This document shows positions 25,268 to 37,791 of a stretch of DNA of 64,000 nt, one piece after another. The first letter of the stretch is position 1, and each line of letters starts with the position of its first letter. The DNA is taken from positions 296,626 through 360,625 of the forward strand of contig QAOA01003782.1 of assembly GCA_003255065.1 (NCBI GenBank), given 5' to 3'. Source of the DNA: Cercis canadensis. Taxonomy: Eukaryota; Streptophyta; Magnoliopsida; Fabales; Fabaceae. The notes under the pieces are model-generated. The model did no database searches. It was not told where the DNA came from and worked only from the letters and a program-made list of their open reading frames with translations. The translations under genes and the position numbers were made by a program.

Positions 25268-28200
25268 TTTCGAAGGGACTGTTTGCTGGTGGGTCATTGT
25301 AGCTGGCCCGGGACCCTCTGTCGGTTCGTCCCTGTATCTGACACGGATATTTTTCATGGGTTTAATTGTATTTGAGAAGGAATTGTTTGCTGGTGGGTCA
25401 TTGTATATGGCCCGGAAACCTGTTTCGGCTCGTCCCTATATCTGACTCAGAATTTATTCTTGGGTTTCACTGTATCTAGGAAGGGTTTGTTTCCTGGTGA
25501 AAGAATGTTTCTGGCCTGGGATCCGGTTTCGGTTCGTCTCTGTATCTGGTTCAGATATTTTTCTTAGGTTTCACTGTATTTGGGAAGGATCTTTTTCCAT
25601 GTAGGTCATTGTTTCGGGCCCGGGACCCTCTTTCGGTTCGTCCCTGTTTCTGAGTCGGATATTTTTCTTTGGTTTCACTGTATTTGAGAAGGAATTGTTT
25701 GCTGTCGGACATTGTATCTGTCCCGGGACCCTGTTTCGGTTCGTCCTTGTTTCTAACACGGATTTTTTTCTTGGGTTTCACTATATTTGGGAAGGGACTG
25801 TTTTCTGGTGGGTCATTGTATTTGGCCCGGGACCCTGTTTCGGTTCGTCCCTTTATCTGACTCAGATATTTTTCTTAGGTTTAACTGTATTTAGGTATGG
25901 ACTGTTTCATGGTTGGTCAATGTATCTGACCCGAGACCCTGTTTCGGTTCGTCTCTGTATCTAACTGGATATTTTTTTTGGGTTTCACTGTATTTTCGAA
26001 GGGACTGTTTGCTGGTGGGTCATTGTAGGTGGCCCGAGATCGTTTGTCAGTTCGTCCCTGTATCTGACACAGATATTTTTCATGGGTTTAACTGTATTTG
26101 AGAAGGAATTGTTTGCTGGTGGGTCATTGTATCTGGCTCGGAACCCTGTTTTGGTTCGTCCCTGTATCTGACTCAGGTTTTTTTCTTGGGTTTCACTGTA
26201 TCTGGGAAGGGTTTTTTTCTTGGTGAAAGAATGTTTCTGGCCCGGGACCCTCATTCGGTTCGTCCCTGTATCTGAGTCGGATATTTTTCTTGGGTTTCAC
26301 TGTATTTGAGAAGGAATTGTTTGCTGTGGGACATTGTTTTTGGCCCGGGACACTGTTTCGGTTCGTCCCTGTATTTGAATCGGATATTTTTCTTGGGTTT
26401 CACTGTACTTGAGAAGGAACTATTTGCTGTGGGACATCGTATCTGGCCCGATACCCTGTTTCGGTTCGTCCTTGTTTCTAACTCGGATTTTTTTCTTGGG
26501 TTTCACTATATTTGGGAAGGGACTGTTTTCTGGTGGGTCATTGTATTGGGCCCGGGACCTTGTTTCGGTTCGTCCCTGTATCTGACTCGAATTTTTTTCT
26601 TTGGTTTCACTATATTTGGAAAGGGACTGTTTTCTGGTTGGTCATTGTATTTGGCCCGAGATCCTGTTTCGGTTCGTCCCTTTATCTGACTCAGATATTT
26701 TTCTTAAGTTTCACTGTATTTAGGTATGGACTGTTTCACAGTTGGTGAATGTATCTGACCCGAAACCCTGTTTCGGTTCATCTGTGTATCTGACTCGGAT
26801 ATTTTTGTTGGGTTTCACTGTATTTTCGAAGGGACTGTTTGTTGTGGGACATTGTAGCTGGCCCGGGACCCTGTGTCGGTTCGTCCCTGTATCTGATTCG
26901 GATATTTTGCTTGGGTTTCACTATATTTGGAAGGGGATTGTTTTCTGGTGGGTCATTGTATTTTTCCCGGGACCATGTTTCGGTTCGTCCTTGTATCTGA
27001 CTCAGATATTTTTCTTGGGTTTCACTGTATTTGGGAAGGGACTGTTTTCTGGTAGGTTATTGTCTTTGGCCCGGGACCCTGTTTCGGTTCGTCCCTGTAT
27101 CTAACTCGGATATTTTTCTTGGGTTTCACTGTATTTGAGAAGGAACTGTTTGCTGTGCGACATTGTATCTGGCCCGGGACCCTGTTTCGGTTCGTCCTTG
27201 TTTCTAACTCGGATTTCTTTCTTTGGTTTCACTATATTTGGGAAGGGACTGTTTTCTGGTGAGTCATTGTATTTGGCCCGGGACCTTGTTTAGGTTTCGC
27301 TGTATTTAGGTATGGAGTGTTTCACGGTTGGCCAATGTATCTTACCCGAGACCCTGTTTCGGTTCGTCTTTGTATCTGACTCGGATATTTTTGTTGGGTT
27401 TCACTGTATTTTCGAAGGGACTGTTTGTTGTGGGACATTGTAGCTGGCCCGGGACTCTGTGTCGGTTCGTCCCTGTATCTGACTCGGATATTTTTGTTGG
27501 GTTTCACTGTATTTGAGAAGCAACTGTTTGCTGTGGGACATTGTATCTTGCCCGGGACCCTGTTTCGGTTCGTCCCTGTTTCTAACTCGAATTTTTTTCT
27601 TGGCCGTCACTATATTTTTCAAGGGACTGTTTTCTGGTTGGTCATTGTATTTGGCCCGGGACCCTGTTTCGGTTCGTCCCTGTATCTGACTCAGATATTT
27701 TTCTTAGGTTTCACTGTATTTAGGTATGGACTGTTTCATGGTTGGTCAATGTATCTGACCCGAGACGCTGTTTCGGTTCGTCTCTGTATCTAACTCGGAT
27801 ATTTTTGTTGGATTTAACTGTATTTTCGAAGGGACTATTTGCTGGTGGGTCATTGTAGCTGGCTCGGGACCCTGTGTCGGTTCGTCCCTGTATCTGACAC
27901 GAATATTTTTCATGGGTTTAACTGTATTTGAGAAGGAACTGTTTGCAAGTGGATCATTGTATCTAGCCCGGAAACCTGTTTCGGTTCTTCTTTGTATTTG
28001 ACTCAGAATTTTTCTTGGGTTTTACTGTATCTGGGAAGGGTTTGTTTCCTGGTGAAAGAATGTTTCTGGCCTGGGATCCGGTTTCGGTTCGTCTCTGTAT
28101 CTGGTTCAGATATTTTTCTTAGGTTTCACTGTATTTGGGAAGGATCTTTTTCCTGGTAGGTCATTGTTTCTGGCCCGGGACGCTCCTTCGGTTCGTCCCT

Positions 28201-29417
28201 GTATTTGAGTCGGATATTTTTCTTTGGTTTAACTGTATTTGAGAAGGAACTTTTCGCTGTGGGACATTGTATCTGGCCTGGGACCCTGTTTCAGTTCGTC
28301 CCTGTATCTGACTCGGATTTTTTTTCTTGGGTTTCACTGTATTTGGGAAAGGATTGTTTTCTGGTGGGTCATTGTATTTGTCCCGGAAGCATGTTTTGGT
28401 TCGTCTTTGTATCTGACTCAGATATTTTTCTTGGGTTTCACTGTAATTGGGAAAGGACTATTTTCTTGTAGGTCATTATTTCTGGCCCAGGAACCTGTTT
28501 CGGTTCGTCCCTGTATCTAACTCGGATATTTTTCTTGGGTTTCACTGTATTTGAGAAGGAACTGTTTGCTGTGGGACATTGTATCTGGCCCGGGACCCTG
28601 TTTCGGTTCGTCCCTGTATCTAACTCAGATATTTTTCTTGGGTTTCACTATATTTGGAAAGGGATTGTTTTCTAGTGGGTCATTGTATTTGTCCCGGGAC
28701 CATGTTTCGGTTCGTCCCTGTATCTAACTCAGATATTTTTCTTGGGTTTCACTATATTTGGGAAGAGACTGTTTTCTGGTAGGTCAATTTTTCTGGCCCG
28801 GGACCCATCTTCGGTTTGTCCCTCTATCTAACTCGGATATTTTTCTTGGGTTTCATTGTATTTGGGAAGGGACTGTTTTCTGGTAGGTCATTGTTTCTGG
28901 CCCGGGACCCTGTTTCGATTCGTCCCTGTATCTGACTCGGATATCTTTCTTGGGTTTAACTTTATTTGAGAAGGAACTGTTTGCTGTGGGACATTGTATC
29001 TGGCCCAGGACCCTATTTCGGTTCTTCCCTGTATCTGACTCGAATTTTTTTCTTGGGTTTCACTATATTTGGGAAGGGATTGATTTCTGGTGGGTCAGTG
29101 TATTTGTCCCGGGACCATGTTTCGGTTCGTCCCTGTATCTGACTCAGATACTTTTTTTGGGTTTCACTATATTTGGCAAGAGACTGTTTTCTGGTAGGTC
29201 ATTGTTTCTGGCCCGGGACCCTGTTTCGGTTCGTCCCTGTTTGTAACTCGGATATTTTTGTTGGGTTTCACTGTATTTGAGAAAGAACTGTTTGCTGTGT
29301 GACATTTTTTCTGGCCCGGGACACTGTTTCGTTTCGTCCCTGTATCTGACTCGGATATCTTTCTTGGGTTTAACTATATTTGAGAAGGAACTGTTTGCTG
29401 CGGGACATTGTATCTGG

Positions 29418-29422
29418 CCCGG
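29418..29422. repeat. Target-site duplication CCCGG, left copy
   Basis: The five bases CCCGG immediately before the LTR start TGATGAAC. The same five bases follow the LTR at 30,850-30,854. Removing the LTR and one copy restores a normal satellite core. Confidence 0.9.
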
Positions 29423-30849
29423 TGATGAACACACTTTTTATACAATAGTTATTCCTCATACTTAGTCTTTTAAACCTCTGTTGGGCTGAATTGCATAGAC
29501 TTAGACCTCATTTCATGACTTAGGATCCATTTATGCTTAAGTGCAATTTCCAGCAATACTGGGCATTATATGCTGTCTCTATGTTTCGTGCATATCTTGA
29601 GTTTTGAATGTCTAAAAATTCCGAGTCATACCTTGTTGGAAAGCTGAGAGAATTGTCTACAACTTTCTTTCAGGGCTCCAAAGCTAATTCGGACGTCCGG
29701 AAGGTCATATGCAGCCTGGAAGCCAGAGAAGACATGCTGTCGCAGGATCCTGACCTACATGCAGTATTTGGGCCATAACTTGCGTTGTGTATATCATATG
29801 GACCTGAAACTGGTACCATTGGAAAACTAACAGACAGAGCTTCAATTGATATGAAGACCGGTTCACCATATTTTATGTTGAAGATGGTCTTATTTGCTGT
29901 GCAACTTAGCTGATGGTTCCAGACACCTTTCGCCACTTAAATGGGCCTAACTTCCTCATCACAAGTCCAAATGGGCCCAAACCAAAGCCCAATTGAAGCT
30001 AAGGCCCATGGGAACAAGTGTGCCCTAAGGGCAATTTGGGTGTGCATGTAAATTTGGAGGTCTATATCAGCAAGAGGGGGCAGCCGAAATTCAGAATCAA
30101 GTCATTAGATATTTTTAGACAGCTTTTCCTCTTTCCTTAGTCTCTAAGTTTTCTCTTAGATATTTTGTAAGAACTCAGCTCTTCTTGTTCATGGAGGGCT
30201 AAATCATCATATCAATCCAGGTTTTGCTATTCTGATTATTGATTTTGAGATTATGTGTTGTTGTTCTTCATTTTAGTTGTTAATCAAGTTCTTTCAATCC
30301 TCTGAAATATTCTGTTTGAATTGCTTAATTCGGATTGGATTATTCATGTGTTCATATTCTGTTTGCATGTGATAAAAGAGGATTGTATGGTTAATTAATG
30401 GTTCTAAGCTTGGACGGATTAATTACCTTGGCTGGATTCAGGACTTAGGTTAAACTGGACTTGAATGTTTGCTTAATTCATTTAGTCCCTTGTTGAACCG
30501 AATTCTGGTTGCTTAACCAGTAGACATCCATAGAACATTGAGAGGCTTCTTGATATGTTTTAAAGGCCAAGAACATGATTAATAATTAAATGGATCCTTG
30601 GAAATCAAGGATGAATCAAAATCAGAATTAGTTAAGACTTGGATTGGTTGCTTTCTCTCAAACTTTACCACTTTCAATTAATTTTTGTTAATCACGGAAA
30701 CAAACACAACCCCCCTGTTTATATGCTTCTCAATATGATTCACCAAATAGAACAATCCTTAGGTTCGACTTAGGGCTACCCTTTGCTGCAAAAAGCTAGG
30801 TAACCGACCTTAAACATTAAGTAATTTGAGGAGCCTCGGCAGCTCATCA
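29423..30849 (+). mobile_element. Solo LTR of a Ty3/gypsy-type retrotransposon
   Basis: A 1,427-bp non-satellite block beginning TGATGAACACAC and ending GGCAGCTCATCA, so it has TG...CA termini within a 6-bp inverted repeat TGATGA/TCATCA. It is flanked by a perfect 5-bp target duplication (CCCGG) within a satellite monomer. No internal region, primer-binding site or second LTR follows, so it is a solo LTR, the usual product of LTR-LTR recombination. It matches over its whole length, with scattered differences, the 3' LTR of the element at the right of the window (58,906-60,333, opposite strand), so both belong to one family. An open frame of 88 codons on its minus strand (29,670-29,936) has a counterpart in the other LTR; I do not consider it a gene. 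Confidence 0.93.
30061..30070 (+). promoter_or_regulatory. Possible TATA-like element in the solo LTR
   Basis: TCTATATCAG lies about 640 bp into the LTR, followed by a purine-rich AAGAGGGGG stretch. The same motif is present in the other LTR copy. LTRs of this class carry a pol II promoter at the U3/R border, but the match is only a short A/T motif and no start site can be shown from sequence. Confidence 0.25.
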
Positions 30850-30854
30850 CCCGG
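30850..30854. repeat. Target-site duplication CCCGG, right copy
   Basis: Matches 29,418-29,422 exactly. The sequence continues GACCCT, as expected for an uninterrupted satellite CCCGGGACCCT core. Confidence 0.9.
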
Positions 30855-33800
30855 GACCCTATTTTGGTTCATCCCTTTATCTGACTCGAATTTTTTTCTT
30901 GGGTTTCACTATATTTGGGAAAGGATTGAGATCTGGTGGGTCATTGTATTAGTCCCGGGACCATGTTTCGGTTCGTCCCTGTATCTGACTCAGATATTTT
31001 TTTTAGGTTTAACTGTATTTGGGAATGGACTATTTTCTGGTGGGTCATTGTATTTGGCCCGGGACCTTGTTTCGGTTCGTCCCTGTATCTGACTCAGATA
31101 TTTTTCTTAGGTTTCACTGTATTTAGGTATGGACTGTTTCACAGTTGGTCAATGTATCTGACCCGAGACCCTATTTTGTTTCTTCTCTGTATCTGACTCG
31201 GATATTTTTGTTAGGTTTCACTGTATTTTCGAAGGGACTGTTTGTTTTGGGACACTGTAGCTGGCCCGGGGCCCTGTGTCGGTTCGTCCCTGTATCTGAC
31301 TCGGATATTTTTCTTAGGTTTCACTGTATTTGAGAAGGAACTGTTTGCTGTGGGACATTGTATCTGGCCCGGGACGCTGTTTCGGTTCGTCCCTGTATCT
31401 GACTCGAATTTTTTTCTTGGGTTTCACTATATTTGGAAAGGGACTGTTTTCTGGTTGGTCATTGTATTTGGCCCGAGACCCTGTTTCGGTTCGTCCCTGT
31501 ATCTGACTCAGATATTTTTCTTAGGTTTCACTGTATTTAGGTATGGACTGTTTCATGGTTGGTCAATGTATCTGACCCGAGACCCTGTTTCGGTTCGTCT
31601 CTGTATCTAACTCGGATATTTTTTTTGGGTTTCACTGTATTTTCAAAGGGACTGTTTGCTGGTGGGTCATTGTAGCTGGCCCGGGACCCTGTGTCGGTTC
31701 GTTCCTGTATCTGACACGGATATTTTTCATGGGTTTAACTATATTTGAGAAGGAATTGTTTGCTGGTGGGTCATTGCATCTGGCCCGGAAACCTGTTTCG
31801 GTTCGTCCCTGTATCTGACTCAGAATTTTTTCTTGGGTTTCACTGTATCTGGGAAGGGTTTGTTTCCTGGTGAAAGAATGTTTCTGGCCTGCGATCCAGT
31901 TTCGGTTCGTCTCTGTATCTGGTTCAGATATTTTTCTTAGGTTTCACTGTATTTGGGAAGGATCTTTTTCCTGGTAGGTCATTGTTTCTGGCCCGAGACC
32001 CTCCTTCGGTTCGTCCCTGTTTCTGAGTCGGATATTTTTCTTTGGTTTCACTGTATTTGAGAAGGAACTGTTTGCTGTAGGACATTGTATCTGGCCCGGG
32101 ACCCTGTTTCGGTTCGTCTCTGTATCTAATTCGGATATTTTTGTTGGGTTTCACTGTATTTTCGAAGGGACTGTTTGATGGTGGGTCATTGTAGCTGGCC
32201 CGGGACCGTGTGTCGGTTCGTCCCTGTATTTGACACGGATATTTTTCATGGGTTTAACTATATTTGAGAAGGAGTTGTTTGCTGGTGGGTCATTGCATCT
32301 GGCCCGGAAACCTTTTTTGGTTCGTCCCTGTATCTGACACAGAATTTTTTCTTGGGTTTCACTGTATCTGGGAAGGGTTTGTTTCCTGGTGAAAGAATGT
32401 TTCTGGCCTGCGATCCAGTTTCGGTTCGTCTCTGTATCTGGTTCAGATATTTTTCTTACGTTTCACTATATTTGGGAAGGATCTTTTTCCTGGTAGGTCA
32501 TTGTTTCTGGCCCGGGACCCTCCTTCGGTTCGTCCCTGTTTCTGAGTCGGATATTTTTCTTTTGTTTCACTGTATTTGAGAAGGAACTGTTTGCTGTGGG
32601 ACATTGTATCTGGCCCGGGACCCTGTTTCGGTTCGTCCCTGTATCTGACTCGGATATCTTTCTTGGGTTTAACTGTATTTGAGAAGGAACTGTTTGCTGG
32701 TGGGTCATTGTATCTGGCCCGGAAACCTGTTTCGGTTCGTCCTTGTTTCTGACTCAGAATTTTTTCTTTGGTTTCACTGTATCTGGGAAGGGTTTGTTTC
32801 CTGGTGAAAGTATGTTTCTGGCCTGGGATCCGGTTTCGGTTCGTCTCTGTATCTGGTTCAGATATTTTTCTTAGGTTTCACTGTATTTGGGAAGGATCTT
32901 TTTCCTGGTAGGTCATTGTTTCTGTCCCGGGACCCTCCTTCAGTTCGTCCTTGTTTCTGAGTCGGACATTTTTCTTTGGTTTCACTGTAGTTGAGAAGGA
33001 ACTGTTTGTTGTGGGACATTGTATCTGGCTCGGGACCCTGTTTCGGTTCGTCCTTGTTTCTAACACGGATTTTTTTTTCTTGGGTTTCACTATATTTGGG
33101 AAGGGACTATTTTCTGGTGGGTCATTGTATTTGGCCCGGGACCCTGTTTCGGTTCGTTCCTGTATCTAACTCAGATATTTTTCTTAGGTTTCACTGTATT
33201 TAGGTATGGACTGTTTCATGGTTGGTCAATGTATCTGACACGAGACCCTGTTTCGGTTCGTCTCTGTATCTAACTCGGATATTTTTTTTGGGTTTCACTG
33301 TATTTTCGAAGGGACTGTTTGCTGAGGCAAATTGTTTCTGGCCTGGGACCTTGTTTCGGTTCGTCCCTGTATATGACTCAGATTTTTTTCATTGGTTTAA
33401 CTGTATTTGAGAAGGAACTGTTTGCTGGTGGGTCATTGTATCTGGCCCGGAAACCTGTTTCGGTTCGTCCCTGTATCTGACTCGAATTTTTTTCTTGGGT
33501 TTCACTATATTTGGAAAAGGATTGTTTTCTAGTAGGTCATTGTATTTGTCCCGGGACCATGTTTCGGTTCGTCCCTGTATCTGACTCAGATATTTTTCTT
33601 GGGTTTCACTGTATTTGAGAAAGAACTGTTTGCTGTGGGACATTGTTTCTGGCCCGGGACACTGTTTCGTTTCGTCCCTGTATCTGACTCGGATATCTTT
33701 CTTGGGTTTAACTGTATTTGAGAAGGAACTGTTTGCTGTGGGACATTGTATCTTGCCCGGGTCCTTATGTTGGTTCGTCCCTGTATCTGACTCGGATTTT

Positions 33801-35825
33801 TTTCTTGGGTTTCGCTATATTTGAGAAGGGATTGATTTCTGGTGGGTCATTGTATTTGTCCCGGGACCATGTTTCGGTTCGTCCCTGTATCTGACTCAGA
33901 TATTTTTCCTGGGTTTCACTGTATTTGGGAAGGGACTGTTTTCTGGTAGGTCATTGTTTCTGGCCCGGGACCCTGTTTCGGTTTGTCCCAGTATCTAACT
34001 CGGATATTTTTCTTGGGTTTCACTGAATTTGAGATGGAACTGTGTGCTGTGTGACATTGTTTCTGGCCCGGGACACTGTTTCAATTCGTCCATATATCTG
34101 ACTCGGATATTTTTCTTGGGTTTCACTGTATTTGAGAAGAAACTGTCTGCTGTGGGACATTGTATCTGGCCCGGGACCCTGTTTCGGTTCGTCCCTGTAT
34201 ATGACTCGGATTTTTTTCTTGTGTTTCACTATGTTTGGGAAGGGATTGTTTTCTGGTTGGTCATTGTATTTGTCCCGGGCCCATGTTTCGGTTCGTCCCT
34301 GTATCTGACTCAGATATTTTTTTTGGGTTTCACTGTATTTGGCAAGAGACTGTTTTCTAGTAGGTCATAGTTTTTGGCCCGGGACCCTGTTTCGGTTCGT
34401 CCCTGTATTTAACGCGGATATTTTTCTTGGGTTTCACTCTATTTGAGAAGGAACTGTTTGCTGTGGGACATTGTTTCTTGCCCGGGACGCTGTTTCATTT
34501 CGCCCCTGTATCTCACTCGGATATTTTTCTTGGGTTTCACTATATTTGAGAAGGAACTATTTGCTGTCGGACATTGTATCTGTCCCGGGACCCTGTGTCA
34601 GTTCGTCCCTGTATCTGACACGGATATTTTTCATGGGTTTAACTGTATTTGAGAAGGAACATTTTGCTGGTGGGTCATTGTATCTGGCCCGGAAACCTGT
34701 TTCGGTTCGTCCTTGTTTCTGACTCAGAATTTTTTCTTTGGTTTCACTGTATCTGGGAAGGGTTTGTTTCCTGGTGAAAGAATGTTTCTGGCCTGGGATC
34801 CGGTTTCGGTTCGTCTCTGTTTCTGGTTCAGATATTTTTCTTAGGTTTCACTGTATTTGGGAAGGATCTTTTTCCTGGTAGGTCATTGTTTCTGCCCCGG
34901 GACCCTCCTTCAGTTCGTCCCTGTTTCTGAGTCGGATATTTTTCTTTGGTTTCACTGTATTTGAGAAGGAACTGTTTGCTGTGGGACATTGTATCTGGCC
35001 TGGGACCCTGTTTCGGTTCGTCCTTGTTTCTAACATGGATTTTTTTCTTGGGTTTCACTATATTTGGGAAGGGACTGTTTTCTGGTTGGTCATTGTATTT
35101 GGCCCGGGACCCTGTTTCGGTACGTCCCTATATCTGACTCAGATATTTTTCTTAGGTTTCACTGTAATTAGGTATGGACTGTTTCATGGTTGGTCAATGT
35201 ATCTGACACGAAACCCTGTTTCGGTTCGTCTCTGTATCTAACTCGGATATTTTTTTTGGGTTTCACTGTATTTTCGAAGGGACTGTTTGCTGGTGGGTCA
35301 TTGTAGCTGGCCCGGGACCCTGTGTCGGTTCGTCCCTGTATCTGACACGGATATTTTTCATGGGTTTAACTGTATTTGAGAAGGAACTGTTTGCTGTGGG
35401 ACATTGTTTCTTGCCTGGGACCCTGTTTCGGTTCGTCTCTATATCTGACTCGGATATTTTTCTTGGGTTTCACTGTATTTGAGAAGGAACTGTTTGCTGT
35501 CGGACATTGTATCTGTCCCGGGACCCTGTTTCGGTTCGTCCTTGTTTCTAACACGGATTTTTTTCTTGGGTTTCACTATATTTGGGAAGGGACTGTTTTC
35601 TGGTGGGTCATTGTATTTGGCCAGGGACCCTGTTTTGGTTCGTCCCTGTATCTGACTCAGATATTTTTCTTAGGTTTCACTGTATTTAGGTATGGACTGT
35701 TCCATGGTTGGTCAATGTATCTGACACGAGACCCTGTTTCGGTTCGTCTCTGTATCTAACTCGGATATTTTTTTTGGGTTTCACTGTATTTTCGAAGGGA
35801 CTGTTTGCTGGTGGGTCATTGTAGC
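30855..35825 (+). repeat. Satellite, middle domain (continued)
   Basis: Same monomer types as before the solo LTR, including TTTAGGTATGG, the GTAGCTGGCCC core and GGATCC-type monomers. A five-monomer block with the rare variant GCGATCCAG recurs at 31,891 and 32,410 (about 519 bp apart). No other insertion is seen. Confidence 0.88.
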
Positions 35826-37541
35826 TGGCCCGGGACCCTGTGTCGGTTCGTCCCTGTATCTGACACGGATATTTTTCATGGGTTTAACTATATTTAAGAA
35901 GGAACTGTTTGCTGTGGGACATTCTTTCTGGCCCGGGAAACTGTTTCGTTTCGTCCCTGTATCTGACTCGGATATCTTTCTTGGGTTTAACTGTATTTGA
36001 GAAGGATCTGTTTGCTGTGGGACATTGTATCTGGCCCGGGTCCTTATTTCGGTTCGTCCCTGTATCTGACTCGGATTTTTTTCTTGGGTTTTACTATATT
36101 TGGGAAGGGATTGATTTCTGGTGGGTCATTGTATTTGTCCCGGGACCATATTTCGGTTCTTCCCTGTATCTGACACAGATATTTTTCTTGGGTTTCACTG
36201 TATTTGGGAAGGGACTGTTTTCTGGTAGGTCATTGTTTCTGGCCCGGGACCCCTTTTCGGTTTGTCCCAGCATCTAACTCGGATATTTTTCTTGGGTTTC
36301 ACTAAATTTGAGATGGAACTGTGTGCTGTGTGACATTGTTTCTGGCCCGGGACACTGTTTCAGTTCGTCCATGTATCTGACTCGGATATTTTTCTTGGGT
36401 TTCACTGTATTTGAGACGAAACTGCCTGCTGTGGGACATTGTATCTGGCCCGGGACCCTGTTTCGGTTCGTCCCTGTATATGACTCAGATTTTTTTCTTG
36501 GGTTTCACTATGTTTGGGAAGGGATTGTTTTCTGGTTGGTCATTGTATTTGTCCCGGGACGATGTTTCGGTTCGTCCCTGTATCTGACTCAGATATTTTC
36601 TTTGGGTTTCACTGTATTTGGCAAGAGACTGTTTTCTGGTAGGTCATTGTTTTTGGCCCGGGACCCTGTTTCGGTTCGTCCCTGTATTTAACTCGGATAT
36701 TTTTCTTGGGTTTCACTCTACTTGAGAAGGAACTGTTTGCTGTGGGACATTGTTTCTTGCCCGGGACCCTGTTTCATCTCGCCCCTGTATCTCACTCGGA
36801 TATTTTTCTTGGGTTTCACTATATTTGAGAAGAAACTGTTTGCTGTGGGAGATTGTGTCTGGCCTGGGACCCTGTTTCGGTTCGTCCCTGTATATGACTC
36901 GGATTTTTTTCTTGGGTTTCACTATATTTTGGGAAAGGATTGTTTTCTGGTTGGTCATTGTATTTGTCCCGGGATCATGTTTCGGTTCGTCCCTGTATTT
37001 GACTCAGATATTTTTTTTGGGTTTCATTGTATTTGGCAAGAAACTGTTTTCTGGTAGGTCATTGTTTCTTGCCCTGGACCCTGTTTCGGTTCGTCCCTGT
37101 ATTTAACTCGGATATTTTTCTTGGGTTTCACTGTATTTGAGAAGCAACTGTTTGCTGTGGGACATTGTTTCTTACCCGGGACCCTGTTTCGGTTCATCCC
37201 TGTATCTGACTCGGATATTTTTCTTGGGTTTCACTGTATTTGAGAAGCAACTCTTTGCTGTCGGACATTGTATCTGTCCCGGGACCCTGTGTCGGTTCGT
37301 CCCTGTATCTGACACGAATATTTTTCTTGGGTTTCACTTTATTTGAGAAGGAACTGTTTGCTGTGGGACATTTTTTCCGGCCCGGGACGCTGTTTAGGTT
37401 CGTCCCTGTATCTGACTCGGATATTTTGGTTGGGTTTCACTGTATTTGAGAAGGAATTGTTTGCTGTGGGACATTGTATCTGGCTCGGGACCCTGTTTCG
37501 GGTCGTCCCTGTATCTGACTCGGATTTTTTTCTTGGGTTTC
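35826..37541 (+). repeat. Satellite, duplicated tract, left copy
   Basis: From about 35,826 to 37,012 it matches 37,792-38,978 at offset 1,966. From about 37,322 to 37,541 it matches up to 39,197 at offset 1,656. About 310 bp (three monomers, 37,013-37,321) is missing from the right copy. Shared rare variants include GAAACTGCCTGCTG, ACATTTTTTCCGG and TTTCGGGTCGTCCC. Confidence 0.83.
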
Positions 37542-37791
37542 ACTATATTCGGGAAGGGATTGTTTTCTGGTGGGTCATTGTATTTGTCCCGGGATCACGT
37601 TTCGGTTCGTCCCTGTATCTGACTCGGATATTTTTGTTTGGTTTCACTGTATTTGAGAAGCAACTGTTTGCTGTGGGACATTGTATCTGGCCCGGGACCC
37701 TGTTTCGGTTCGTCCCAGTTTCTGACTCGAATTTTTTTCTTGGTTGTCACTATATTTGGAAAGGGGCTATTTTCTGGTTGGTCATTGTATT

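Larger units (their letters stand above)
21507..29422 (+). repeat. Satellite, middle domain with ~1.6-1.9-kb repeats
   Basis: Satellite rich in the middle-domain monomer types: TATTTTCGAAGGG with a GTAGCTGGCCC core, GACACGGATATTTTTCATGGG, CCCGGAAACCTG, the GGATCC monomer, and TTTAGGTATGG with GGTTGGTCAATG. About 22.2-23.48 kb reappears at about 24.1-25.7 kb, first at offset 1,913 and then at 2,223. The 310-bp step is a local three-monomer tandem duplication at 24,648-25,267. The tract ends at 29,422 at the solo LTR. Confidence 0.88.

Noticed and set aside
29423-30849. Host gene or regulatory region within the 1.4-kb unique block
   Set aside because: TG...CA termini, 5-bp target duplication and a second copy at 58,906 identify it as an LTR.
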